A stretch of DNA of 64,000 nt, taken from Acidimicrobiia bacterium. Its GTDB lineage: Bacteria; Actinomycetota; Acidimicrobiia; Acidimicrobiales; AC-14. Made by a program: the position numbers and the translations under genes. How positions within the stretch are numbered: position 1 is the stretch's first letter; each line of letters opens with the position of its first letter. The stretch covers positions 1 to 64,000 of the forward strand of contig JAHFUR010000020.1 in NCBI GenBank assembly GCA_023264995.1, read 5' to 3'. Of this stretch, positions 31,206 to 39,182 are shown piece by piece. The notes under the pieces were generated by a model. That model was not told where the DNA came from and made no database searches. It saw only the letters and a list, made by a program, of their open reading frames with translations.

Positions 31206-31812
31206 CGTGCTCCTCCTCTCTGGGTGGCGGTGCGGGCGCATCGGGGTCGTCGCCCGCAAGGATGTCGATGATGCGCCGGGCGAACAGGTGGCAGTGGCCC
31301 CCCGAGCGCCCGGTAACGAGGTCGCCATCAACCACGACGTCTTCGTCGACGTAGACCCCGCCCATGTTGACCGCGTCGCCGTGCAGGTTGTTGTGCACGA
31401 CCACGCGGCGGCCCCTGATGAGCTCGGGCACGGGGGCCATGAGCCACATGCCGTGGCAGATGATCCCCTTGAGGACCGTCGGCTCGGCAAAGGCCCGCTT
31501 CATGAAGTCGGTGGCCGGGGGCAGGGTGTCGAAGTTGTCGGTGTACCGCAATCGGTCGGAGACCATGCCCGACGGCACGATGATGGCGTCGTAGTCGGTG
31601 GGGTCCACGCCAACGAAGGTTTCGTTGGCCTCGAAGGGCATCTTGTGCTCATGGCCGGTGAAGGTGAGCGACGGCTGGCCCCAGAGGTTGGTGAGGAAGT
31701 GGATCTCCGCACCCTCCTCCGGGAACCGGCGCTGGTAGTAGTGGATCTCGGGCTCGTAGAAGTCGCTCTCGATGAGGACGGCGACCTTCCTGCCCGTGAG
31801 CCGGGGGTTCAC
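31150..31812 (-). CDS. DJ-1/PfpI-family protein
   Basis: This 220-residue protein has the DJ-1/PfpI fold. It starts KVAVLIESDFYEPEIHYYQRRFPEEGAEIHFLT, with the Glu of the nucleophile elbow region, and contains GIICHGMWLMAP, where the Cys-His is the usual catalytic pair. Members are glyoxalase III-like, isonitrile hydratases, amidases or stress proteins. The last 25 residues (after AGDDPDAPAPPPREE) are encoded where the VOC gene begins and read like out-of-frame sequence. The GTG at 31812 is 10 bp from the GMC stop. Confidence 0.82.
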   Translation of the reverse strand: MNPRLTGRKVAVLIESDFYEPEIHYYQRRFPEEGAEIHFLTNLWGQPSLTFTGHEHKMPFEANETFVGVDPTDYDAIIVPSGMVSDRLRYTDNFDTLPPATDFMKRAFAEPTVLKGIICHGMWLMAPVPELIRGRRVVVHNNLHGDAVNMGGVYVDEDVVVDGDLVTGRSGGHCHLFARRIIDILAGDDPDAPAPPPREEEHDDLRAAPRRSFLHRPHRP

Positions 31813-31822
31813 AGGTCCACCC

Positions 31823-33331
31823 TCACAGGCCGTGGTCCGCCTTGAGCATGTCGGAGAGGCGCTCGGCGATCATCACGATGGCGGCGTGGCAGTTGCCCGA
31901 CGGGACGACCGGCATGACGCTGGCGTCGGCGACCCGTAGCCCGTCGACACCGCGGACCTTGAGCTGGGGATCGACGACCGCCATGTCGTCGGAGCCCATC
32001 TTGCAGGAGCCGGCCTGGTGGTGGTAGCTGTCCGCCGCAGCGGTGACGAAGCCCCGCAGTGCCTCGGGGCCGCTGACGTCGGGGCCGGGGACGATCTCCT
32101 GCTTCACGAAGTCCGACATCGGCTTGGTGGCGAAGATGGAGCGGGCCAGCTCGATGCCGTCGGCCAGCCGGTCACGGTCGGCCGGGTCGCCCAGGTAGTT
32201 GGGGTTGACCAGGGGCAGGTCCATCGGGTCGGCGCTGGCCAGGCGGATCCAACCCCGTGACCTCGGCTGGACGACGCCGGGAAGGATGACGACGGCGCCG
32301 GGCAGCCCGGGCACGATGTGCACGAACGCCACCTGGATGTCGGGGCCCACGTTGTCGGGGCTCGACTTGGTGAAGAGGGCGACCTCGGAGGCGTTCTGCG
32401 CCGGCGCCGGCAGCTCCTCGGCCGTGAGCTGGATCACCGGCGCCAGCACGTGGTTGTGGAAGTTCTCGCCGACGCCGGGCAGGTCGACCTGGACCGGCAC
32501 GCCGACCTCGTTTAGGTGGGCCGCCGGCCCGATGCCCGACAGGAGGAGCAGCTTGGGCGACTCGAGGGCGCCGCCGCACACGATCACTTCCTTGCGGGCC
32601 GTGTCGGTGACGGTCTGGCCGTCCTTGATGTACTCGACGCCCGTGCAGCGCCCGTCGGTCAGGACCAGGCGGGCGGCCATGGAGTTGGTGCTCAGCGTGA
32701 GGTTGGGGCGGCTCAGCGCCGGCTCGAGGTAGCCGGCGTAGGTACCGACCCGCCGGCCGTTGCGCACGTTGATGTGGTGCCAGCCGGCGCCTTCCATCTG
32801 GGGGCCGTTGAAGTCCTCGGTGCGGGGGTGGCCGAGGGCCACGCACGCCTCGATGAAGGCGGCCGACGCCGGGTTGGGGTCATGCAGGCCGGCGTTGGTG
32901 ACGGCGAGGGGACCGCCCTTGCCGCCGGTGGGGTTGGTGTCGTCCTCCTGGTCCTCCTGCTTCTGGAACCAGGGCAGGCACTCGTCGTAGGTCCACCCCG
33001 GGCAGCCGTTGGCCGCCCAGCCGTCGAAGTCGGACCGGTGGCCGCGGATGTGCATCATGATGTAGAGGTCGCTGCTGCCGCCGGCCAGCTTGCCGCGGTG
33101 CTCGTCGGTCTGGCGGCCGTTGAGGGCGTCCTGCGGGGTGCTCTTGTAGTTCCAGTCCCACTCGGTGCCCCAGATCTTGGCCCAGTCGGGGGCGTTGTGG
33201 ACGATCTCGGGGACGTCGGCCCCGCCGGCTTCCAGAGCCAGCACCGTCACATCGGGGTTCTCGGTCAGCCGGTTGGCCATGACCGAACCGCCGGCGCCCG
33301 TGCCCACCACGATGAAGTCGTATTCGGCCAT
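31823..33331 (-). CDS. GMC-family FAD-dependent alcohol oxidoreductase
   Basis: This 502-residue flavoprotein of the glucose-methanol-choline family starts MAEYDFIVVGTGAGGSVMANRLTE (FAD GxGxxG) and has EAGG for the ribose, HRGKLAGGSSDLY as a variant GMC signature 1, and GALESPKLLLLSGIGP as signature 2. The C-terminus holds YHHQAGSCKMG and NCHAAIVMIAERLSDML; its two His regions provide the catalytic base. It oxidises a primary or secondary alcohol. The substrate is unknown; operon partners suggest an aldehyde or keto product. Confidence 0.9.
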   Translation of the reverse strand: MAEYDFIVVGTGAGGSVMANRLTENPDVTVLALEAGGADVPEIVHNAPDWAKIWGTEWDWNYKSTPQDALNGRQTDEHRGKLAGGSSDLYIMMHIRGHRSDFDGWAANGCPGWTYDECLPWFQKQEDQEDDTNPTGGKGGPLAVTNAGLHDPNPASAAFIEACVALGHPRTEDFNGPQMEGAGWHHINVRNGRRVGTYAGYLEPALSRPNLTLSTNSMAARLVLTDGRCTGVEYIKDGQTVTDTARKEVIVCGGALESPKLLLLSGIGPAAHLNEVGVPVQVDLPGVGENFHNHVLAPVIQLTAEELPAPAQNASEVALFTKSSPDNVGPDIQVAFVHIVPGLPGAVVILPGVVQPRSRGWIRLASADPMDLPLVNPNYLGDPADRDRLADGIELARSIFATKPMSDFVKQEIVPGPDVSGPEALRGFVTAAADSYHHQAGSCKMGSDDMAVVDPQLKVRGVDGLRVADASVMPVVPSGNCHAAIVMIAERLSDMLKADHGL

Positions 33332-33335
33332 GGCG

Positions 33336-34169
33336 TCAGTCCTCGAACTTCTGGTCGGTCATGGGCTTGAACGGGACCGTGTCGTGGATGGTGCGCATGT
33401 AGGTGATCTTCCCGTTCTTCACCTGGAAGTAGTTGGCACCGATGGCGGTGATGGGCACGCCGGCGGCGTTGGCCGACTCGTTGTGCCAGATGACCGCGGC
33501 GTGCTCGCCCTGCACGATGATGTGCTGGGGGTGCATGAGGAACTTGGAATAGACCTTGCGGAAGTGGTCGCCGATGCCGAGGAGGTTGGACTTGCCCTCG
33601 ACGTGACCGTCGATCTGCTCGTCGACGACCAGGCCGTCGTCCATGATCGTCAGCCAGCCGTCCCAGTCGCCGGCGTTCACGAAGCCGTAGTACTGGCCGA
33701 TGATCTCGCGGGTCAGCACGGGGAGGTTCGACGAGCCGGGCATGGCCACGAAGGTGTCGACGCCGTAGACCTGGATGACGGGCTGGCCCGTGGTGGCCGA
33801 CCGCACCACCTGGTGGGTCTGGCCGGCGTCGAAGCCGATCCACTGGCTCTTGGCCGCCGGCGGGATCCACACCTTGGCCTGCCAGTTGAGGTCGATCTTC
33901 ACCTCGGCCGACTGGCCGTCGGCGGCGACGGTGACGTCGTTGCGGGTGATGACGTGGACCTCGTCGAAGAACGTGTTCACGATGCGGTCGTACCAGTCGC
34001 GGAATGCCTCGACCCCGACGACCGTGGCCTCCGGGAAGCGCATCTCGGCGTCGTCGGCGACGCAGACGACGACGTCCTCCGCGGGGGCGTGGGTGTCGAG
34101 CAGTTCGAGGTACCACTTCTCCATGAACCGCTTGACCTCGTCCTCGGTCAGCGGTGCCAGATCCGGCAT
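33336..34169 (-). CDS. Tandem NTF2-like protein of the ThDP-GMC operon
   Basis: This 277-residue protein has two NTF2-like halves. Residues 1-135 begin MPDLAPLTEDEVKRFMEKWYLELLDTHAPAED and have RFPEATVVGVEAFRDWYDRIVNTFFDEVHV. Residues 140-277 begin LTREIIGQYYGFVNAGDWDGWLTIMDD and have NYFQVKNGKITYMRTIHD. It lacks the GxPxTGK motif, so it is a distant branch. It lies between the ThDP enzyme and the GMC oxidoreductase with short gaps. A binding or isomerase role in that pathway is inferred. Confidence 0.75.
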   Translation of the reverse strand: MPDLAPLTEDEVKRFMEKWYLELLDTHAPAEDVVVCVADDAEMRFPEATVVGVEAFRDWYDRIVNTFFDEVHVITRNDVTVAADGQSAEVKIDLNWQAKVWIPPAAKSQWIGFDAGQTHQVVRSATTGQPVIQVYGVDTFVAMPGSSNLPVLTREIIGQYYGFVNAGDWDGWLTIMDDGLVVDEQIDGHVEGKSNLLGIGDHFRKVYSKFLMHPQHIIVQGEHAAVIWHNESANAAGVPITAIGANYFQVKNGKITYMRTIHDTVPFKPMTDQKFED

Positions 34170-34205
34170 TGAGGATCCTCCTGTTCGGGCGGGTGTGAAG
34201 GGCGC

Positions 34206-35915
34206 TTAGGCTTTGTCGGCGCCGGCGATACTGCGGACGCCTTGGACCTGGTTGGCGATGACCAGGTCGATGAGGAAAGGCCCGTCGTGGGCCAGAGCTT
34301 GGGCGATGGCCGGGGCGATCTGCTCCGGCGTCTCCACCCGGACCGCCTCCACCCCGAGCGACCGGGCCAGGTCGGCGAAGTGGATGTCGGGTTCGGTGAG
34401 GCTGAAGCCCACCGGGAACCCGTGCTCGGGGAGCTTGCGCTCCTCCCAGTACTCCTCGATGTTGATCTTCAGGAGCTCGTAGCTGTGGTTGTTGCAGACG
34501 ACGAACTTGGCGGCCACGCCGTGGCGGGCCGCGGTCCAGAGGGCCTGGATGGTGTACATGCTGCCGCCGTCGCCCGTGAAGCCGATCACCACCTTGTCCG
34601 GGTTGGCGATCTTGAGCCCGATCGCGCCCGGGATGCCGACGCCGAGCGAGCCGCCCCTGGTCAGGTAGTACGTGCCGGGCCCGGCCGGCGTCAGGTACCG
34701 CATCAGCTCGGGCGACGTGGTGAGGGCCTCGTCGAAGATGATGGCGCCGGCAGGCAGCTGGCGGGCCAGCTCCTCGGCGAACATCGACGCGTGGAGGGGC
34801 AGGGCGTCGTGGAACGTGCGGTCTCGCTCCTTGGCCGCCTCCAGCTCGGCGAGCTTGGCCGCACCCATGACCTGGCCACGGGCCGTGGCCGCCGACTTCT
34901 GACCGTCGTCCATCATGGCGTCGAGGGCGTCGGCCAGGGCGGCCAGCGTGGGCTTGGGGTTGGCGACGAAGCCCATGGTGACCGGGAAGTTCTTGGCGAT
35001 CTCGTGGGCGTCGAGGTCGATGTGGACCACGGGCACGCCGGGGCCGAACATGCCCGACAGCGCGGGGAAGACCTCGGGGAAGACGTAGGTGCCGCAGATC
35101 ACCACCGCGTCGGCGGGCGACGTGATGGCCTGGCTGTGGTCGCCGAACATGTGGCCGAGCATCCCCTTGAACTGGGGGTGGGAGTGGTCCATGTTCACCT
35201 CGGACCAGTCGGCGCCCCAGACCTCGGCGCCCCAGAGCTCGGCCAGCCGCGTCAGCTCCGGCTGAGCATCGGCGAAAGCCACACCGTCGCCGGCGATGAT
35301 CATCGGGCGCGTGGCCCCGACCAGGTGCTTGGCGGCCCGGTCGACCTCGGCCGGCGCCGGGGCGGTTCGGACGTCGAGGAACGAGGTGGGGACGATCTCC
35401 TCCTCGTTGATGGCGTCGAGGACGTCCATGGGCAGGGAGACGAACACCGGGCCCATCGGCGGGGTGGCGGCCTCCTTCATGGCCCGGCGCAGCACCCGGA
35501 GCAGGGAGCCCGGGTCGACGACGCGGGTGGCCCACTTGGTCACGGGCGCGGCCATGTCGACCAGGTCGGCCCACATCTGGGCCTCCATGGCGTCGTAGCG
35601 CACGCCGGACTCGCCAGCGATGACCACCAACGGGGCGTGGCCCCGCTTGGCCTGGTACATCATGCCGATGCCGTTGCCCAGGCCGACGCCGCTGTGGAGC
35701 TGGACGATGGTGGGCTTCCGGGTGGCCCGGGCATAGCCGTCGGCGATGCCGACGACCACCGCCTCTTGAAGGGCCAGGACGTACTGGAGGTCGGGGTAGT
35801 CACTGAGGGCGTCGAGGAAGCCCTGCTCGACCGTGCCGGGGTTGCCGAACATGTAGCTGACCCCGTCGGCCAGGAACTGCTCGATCATGGCGAAGCGACC
35901 GGTCTTGGCTGTCAT
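34206..35915 (-). CDS. Thiamine diphosphate-dependent decarboxylase/carboligase
   Basis: This 569-residue enzyme of the acetolactate synthase/benzoylformate decarboxylase superfamily has an N-terminal PYR domain with FGNPGTVEQGFLDAL and LALQEAVVVGIADGYARAT, whose Glu activates the cofactor. A middle domain and a C-terminal PP domain follow, the latter with GFTGDGGSMYTIQALWTAARHGVAAKFVVCNN (the GDG...NN ThDP/Mg motif). It probably decarboxylates or ligates a 2-keto acid; the exact substrate is unclear. The ATG at 35915 has no ribosome site of its own, but overlaps the stop of an 11-codon frame that does. Confidence 0.88.
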   Translation of the reverse strand: MTAKTGRFAMIEQFLADGVSYMFGNPGTVEQGFLDALSDYPDLQYVLALQEAVVVGIADGYARATRKPTIVQLHSGVGLGNGIGMMYQAKRGHAPLVVIAGESGVRYDAMEAQMWADLVDMAAPVTKWATRVVDPGSLLRVLRRAMKEAATPPMGPVFVSLPMDVLDAINEEEIVPTSFLDVRTAPAPAEVDRAAKHLVGATRPMIIAGDGVAFADAQPELTRLAELWGAEVWGADWSEVNMDHSHPQFKGMLGHMFGDHSQAITSPADAVVICGTYVFPEVFPALSGMFGPGVPVVHIDLDAHEIAKNFPVTMGFVANPKPTLAALADALDAMMDDGQKSAATARGQVMGAAKLAELEAAKERDRTFHDALPLHASMFAEELARQLPAGAIIFDEALTTSPELMRYLTPAGPGTYYLTRGGSLGVGIPGAIGLKIANPDKVVIGFTGDGGSMYTIQALWTAARHGVAAKFVVCNNHSYELLKINIEEYWEERKLPEHGFPVGFSLTEPDIHFADLARSLGVEAVRVETPEQIAPAIAQALAHDGPFLIDLVIANQVQGVRSIAGADKA

Positions 35916-35947
35916 GCGGACAGGACGATCAGGATGCGCCTGCTCAT
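35912..35947 (-). CDS. Possible 11-residue leader peptide coupled to the ThDP gene
   Basis: ATG 35947 is preceded by GAGAGGGG at five bases and encodes MSRRILIVLSA, then TGA in an ATGA overlap with the ThDP start. The ThDP start lacks a ribosome site, so translational coupling or an attenuation-type leader is plausible. There is no independent evidence that the peptide is made. Confidence 0.35.
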   Translation of the reverse strand: MSRRILIVLSA

Positions 35948-36065
35948 ACAAACCCCTCTCGTGTGTTCCGCCTGAAGCGCAACGACGCCCACTCCGCGTC
36001 CTCGCCAGGCTTTGGGATACTAACGCCTCGCCGGCTGTTCGGATCCGGGGAGGTGAGGAGCCACG

Positions 36066-36629
36066 ATGGTGCAGGAGAAGGCGATCGCGACGACAGAAGG
36101 CAGCCACGGCCGGCGCCATCCCCCCCGTGCCGGGGCGGCGCTGCGCCACGAGGGCCGGCGGGTCATCGGCGTGGTCCAGGTGGCCGAGGACGTCGTCCAC
36201 TACGCGGTGGCCCTGTTGCTGGTGGCGGTCGCCGCGGTCGTGCTGGTGCGGTCGGTGACGGACTTCCTCGAAGGCCACGACCACGCCTTCCCCGAGCGCA
36301 TCACCTCGGTGATCAACAGCATTCTCTTCGTGATCATCGTCATGGAGATCCTCCGCACCGTGGTGGCCCACTTCGACGACGCCGGCCTCCAGCTCAAGCC
36401 GTTCCTCATCATCGGGATCATCTCGGCCGTCCGGCACATCCTCACGGTCGGCGCGCAGGCGTCGCTCGGCGGCGAGGGGGACGCCGAGCACTTCCGCCGG
36501 TCCCAGATGGAGCTGGGCGTGAACGCGGCCGTGGTCATCGCCCTGGTGCTCGGCCTGGTGCTGGTGTGGCGGAGCGAGCGGGTCGCGCCCGACACGCCCG
36601 AGACCGACACCACGCGGGGGCTGACGTAA
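36066..36629 (+). CDS. PsiE-like membrane protein
   Basis: This 187-residue protein has four membrane helices in the PsiE (phosphate-starvation-inducible E) pattern. VVHYAVALLLVAVAAVVLV is followed by an acidic/His loop (EGHDHAFPE), then ITSVINSILFVIIVMEILRTV, FLIIGIISAVRHILTVG, and a last helix AAVVIALVLGLVLVWRS. About 50 hydrophilic residues precede the first helix. Function is poorly known in all organisms. It is divergent from the ThDP operon and lies 28 bp upstream of an ion-channel-like gene. Confidence 0.75.
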   Translation: MVQEKAIATTEGSHGRRHPPRAGAALRHEGRRVIGVVQVAEDVVHYAVALLLVAVAAVVLVRSVTDFLEGHDHAFPERITSVINSILFVIIVMEILRTVVAHFDDAGLQLKPFLIIGIISAVRHILTVGAQASLGGEGDAEHFRRSQMELGVNAAVVIALVLGLVLVWRSERVAPDTPETDTTRGLT

Positions 36630-36657
36630 CCGGGCTGGGCCCGGCGGCGCCGGCGCG

Positions 36658-37722
36658 GTGGCGCCCGTGATCCGCCTCGCACAGTTGGTCGCCGGCCTCG
36701 CCCTGGTGCTGGCCACCCTGTCCGACGCCATCGGCACCCTGGTGGCCGCCCGCGGCCTGACGGGCCGGTGGCGGCCGACCCGGCACTTCTACTGGATCAG
36801 CTGGCGGTTGTGGCGCGCCGTCGGCCGGCGCCTCGGCACCCACCGGGAGGGGTTCCTGTCGGCCTACGCGCCCCTGACCCTGCTGACCCTCCTGGGCATG
36901 TGGCTGACCGGGCTCCTGGTCGGCTGGGCGCTGGTCTACTCGGCCACTGAAGCTTCGCTGAAGGGCGACACCGGGTTCGCCAGCCTCCTGTACTACTCGG
37001 GCACGTGCTTGTTCACCCTGGGTTTCGGCGACATCCTGGCCGTGACCGCCCCCCTCCGGTTCGCAGCCCTGGCCGAAGCGGCGACGGGCGTGGCCACCAT
37101 GGCCCTGGCCATCTCCTACCTGCCCGTCCTCTACGCGTCCTACGGCCGGCGGGAGTCGCAGTTGCTGACCCTCGACGACCCGTCGGGCGAACGCATCCAA
37201 CCCACCGCGCTGATCCGGATCTGGGCGCCGGGAGGCGACACCGACCGCCTTTACCAGTTCTTCGGTGAATGGGAGGGGTGGACGGCCGACATCCTCGAGA
37301 GCCATGTCTCCTACCCGATGCTGGCGCTGTTCCGTTCGCAGCACCGCGGCCAGTCGTGGGTCACCGCCTTGGGCGTGGTGCTGGATGCCGCCGTCCTGAC
37401 CTGCGCAGCCGTGCCGGGCGCCGAGCTGCGCGAGCCGTACTTCATGTACCGCCGGGGCCGCCGGGCCCTCAACGAGATCCTCCGCCGCCTGCCCGAGATC
37501 ACCCCCGAGGCCCAGGCGCCGCTGGAGCGCTTCCAGTTCGACATCGCCTACGCGCGGCTGGCCGACACCGGGCTGCCGTTGCGCGACCCCGACGAGGCAT
37601 GGGCCCGCCTCCTGGAGTACCGGTCGACGTACGGCCGCGCCCTGCAGTCCCTCATCGACTACCTCCTGGCACCGGCCGGCTTCTGGGGCCATTCGGCCGA
37701 GGACGGCGACTACGGCAGGTAA
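36658..37722 (+). CDS. Two-helix potassium-channel-like protein
   Basis: This 354-residue protein has several N-terminal helices and a channel module in which TLGFGD (about residue 120) occupies the place of the K+ selectivity filter TVGYGD. A pore helix (FASLLYYSGTCLF) precedes it, and a long helix (AALAEAATGVATMALAISYLPVLYASYG) follows. The C-terminal 200 residues are a cytosolic helical region without an RCK motif that I recognise. TLGFGD is an accepted filter variant, so K+ selectivity is plausible but not proven. GTG start. Confidence 0.72.
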   Translation: MAPVIRLAQLVAGLALVLATLSDAIGTLVAARGLTGRWRPTRHFYWISWRLWRAVGRRLGTHREGFLSAYAPLTLLTLLGMWLTGLLVGWALVYSATEASLKGDTGFASLLYYSGTCLFTLGFGDILAVTAPLRFAALAEAATGVATMALAISYLPVLYASYGRRESQLLTLDDPSGERIQPTALIRIWAPGGDTDRLYQFFGEWEGWTADILESHVSYPMLALFRSQHRGQSWVTALGVVLDAAVLTCAAVPGAELREPYFMYRRGRRALNEILRRLPEITPEAQAPLERFQFDIAYARLADTGLPLRDPDEAWARLLEYRSTYGRALQSLIDYLLAPAGFWGHSAEDGDYGR

Positions 37723-37731
37723 CTTGGGCGC

Positions 37732-37791
37732 ATGAGCGAGCCGGCACGGCGAGCGGGGCCTGAGCGGCCCTCTGAGCGGGGAAGCCAATGA
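37732..37791 (+). CDS. 19-residue upstream frame produced by the duplication
   Basis: The frame MSEPARRAGPERPSERGSQ begins at the duplicated start and ends with TGA overlapping the mca ATG (ATGA). Its first ten residues are identical to those of mca. It may couple translation of mca or be a harmless by-product. Confidence 0.3.
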   Translation: MSEPARRAGPERPSERGSQ

Positions 37792-37816
37792 GCGAGCCGG
37801 CACGGCGAGCGGGGCC
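37732..37816 (+). repeat. Direct repeat duplicating the mca start region
   Basis: A 29-bp sequence starting with ATG at 37732 recurs exactly at 37788, a period of 56 bp. The second copy is the real start of mca. The first copy creates a short upstream reading frame. Confidence 0.85.
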
Positions 37817-38699
37817 CGAGAGCAGGCTGTGCCTGCTGTCGGTCCACGCGCATCCCGACGACGAGTCGTCGAAAGGGGCGGCCACCGTCCACCACTACGC
37901 CAACGAAGGCGTGCGGTGCGTGCTCGTGTGCTGCACGGGTGGCGAGGAGGGCGACATCCTCAACCCGGCCATGGACCGTCCGGAGATCCGAGAGAACCTG
38001 CACCAGGTCCGCATGGAGGAGCTGGCCCGAGCCACGGAGATCATCGGCTACCACGAGGTTGCGCTCCTCGGCTACCGCGACTCGGGCATGGCCGACAGCC
38101 CTTCCAACGCCAACCCGGACTGTTTCGCCGCCGCCGACGAGGCCGAGGCCGTCGGCCGCCTGGTGGCCATCATCCGCCGGGAGCGGCCGCAGGTGATGAT
38201 CATCTACCCCGACGACCAGCAGGGCTACCGCCACCCCGACCACCTGCGGGTCCACGACGTCGGCGTCGTGGCCTTCGACGCCGCCGGCGACCCCGATGCC
38301 TATCCCGACGCCGGCCCGCCATGGCAGCCGTTGAAGCTGTATTACAGCGCGTGGGCCAAGGCCCGGATGGTGGCCATCCACGAGACGTTCCTCAAGCTCG
38401 GTATGGAATCGCCCTTCGACGAGAAGTGGTTCGACCGGCCCGGCCTCGACGACCGCATCACCACCAAGGTCGACGTGAGCCCGTTCGACGACGTCCGCAA
38501 GCAAGCGCTCCTCGCCCACGCCACCCAGATCGACCCGAACTCACCGTTCTGGTTCGGCTTGCCGCCGGAGGTCACGACCGCGTACCCGTGGGAGGACTAC
38601 ATCCTGGCCCGGTCCCTCGTCGAGACCCCTCCGTACTTCCCCGAGGACGACCTTTTCGCCGGTATCCGGGAGCGGGCCCAGCCCGAGCTCGGCCGCTAG
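37788..38699 (+). CDS. mca: Mycothiol S-conjugate amidase (PIG-L/LmbE family)
   Basis: This 303-residue zinc amidase is in the PIG-L fold: SVHAHPDDESSKGAATVHHYANEG carries the HPDDE zinc motif, and YRHPDHLRVHDVGV the third ligand His. GGEEGDILNPAM, PDAGPPWQPLKLYY and AHATQIDPNSPFWF match mycobacterial Mca more than MshB. It cleaves mycothiol S-conjugates to a mercapturic acid and GlcN-Ins for detoxification of electrophiles, so the organism should make mycothiol. Start ATG 37788 is a duplicated copy of an upstream start region. The SCP2-domain gene follows. Confidence 0.9.
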   Translation: MSEPARRAGPESRLCLLSVHAHPDDESSKGAATVHHYANEGVRCVLVCCTGGEEGDILNPAMDRPEIRENLHQVRMEELARATEIIGYHEVALLGYRDSGMADSPSNANPDCFAAADEAEAVGRLVAIIRRERPQVMIIYPDDQQGYRHPDHLRVHDVGVVAFDAAGDPDAYPDAGPPWQPLKLYYSAWAKARMVAIHETFLKLGMESPFDEKWFDRPGLDDRITTKVDVSPFDDVRKQALLAHATQIDPNSPFWFGLPPEVTTAYPWEDYILARSLVETPPYFPEDDLFAGIRERAQPELGR

Positions 38700-38702
38700 G
38701 CT
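38697..38702 (+). promoter_or_regulatory. -10 box TAGGCT overlapping the mca stop
   Basis: TAGGCT begins at the mca TAG stop and ends 8 bp before the ATG at 38711. No ribosome site is visible, so a leaderless or very short leader transcript is likely. Confidence 0.4.
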
Positions 38703-38710
38703 CCGCCCCC

Positions 38711-39103
38711 ATGGAGAAGTACCTGTCGCAGGAGTGGTTGGACGCAGGCCGCGTGCTGGCCCAGGAGTTCCCGGAGCGGGCCGGCGCGACAGCCCGCCTC
38801 CAATACCAGGTGGTAGGCGCCCCCGAGGGCGAGGTCCACTACTACTGGGTCATCGACAGTGGGAAGCTGCAGGAGTCGACGCTGGGCGACGACGCCGACG
38901 CCGAGATCACCCTGTCGATGAGCTACGAGGACGCGGTGAAGATGCAGAAGGGCGAGCTGGACCCCAACGCCGCCTTCATGCAGGGCCGGATCAAGGTGGT
39001 CCCGGGGAGCAACATGGGCAAGCTCATGAGCCTGCTCCCGCTCACCCAGAGCCCCGAGTACAAGGCCATCCAGGCCAAGATCAACGACATCACCGAGTAC
39101 TGA
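38711..39103 (+). CDS. SCP2 sterol-transfer-domain protein
   Basis: This 130-residue protein (MEKYLSQEWLDAGRVLAQEFPERAGATARLQYQVVGAP) has a beta-rich SCP-2-like fold with YYWVIDSGKLQESTLGDDADAEITLSMSYEDAVKMQKGELDPNAAFMQGRIKVVPGS. The D-P-N-A-A-F-M-Q-G-R-I-K segment is a strong SCP2 signature. The family binds lipids or acyl-CoAs in a hydrophobic tunnel. It lies 11 bp after mca and ends at a long bidirectional terminator. Ligand unknown. Confidence 0.85.
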   Translation: MEKYLSQEWLDAGRVLAQEFPERAGATARLQYQVVGAPEGEVHYYWVIDSGKLQESTLGDDADAEITLSMSYEDAVKMQKGELDPNAAFMQGRIKVVPGSNMGKLMSLLPLTQSPEYKAIQAKINDITEY

Positions 39104-39106
39104 CCG

Positions 39107-39181
39107 CCCCGCCGGTCGAACTGGTGACAGATCTGGGGCGGGGAGCGGCCGTCGACGTCACCAGTTCGGTGTGAGGCGGGG
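39107..39181. terminator. Composite bidirectional terminator/inverted repeat
   Basis: Outer arms CCCCGCC (39107-39113) and GGCGGGG (39175-39181) enclose perfect 12-bp arms CGAACTGGTGAC (39117-39128) and its complement (39157-39168) with a 28-bp loop. It lies between convergent genes. The inner arms and 28-bp spacing match the element at 4517-4562. Confidence 0.7.
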
Positions 39182-39182
39182 C

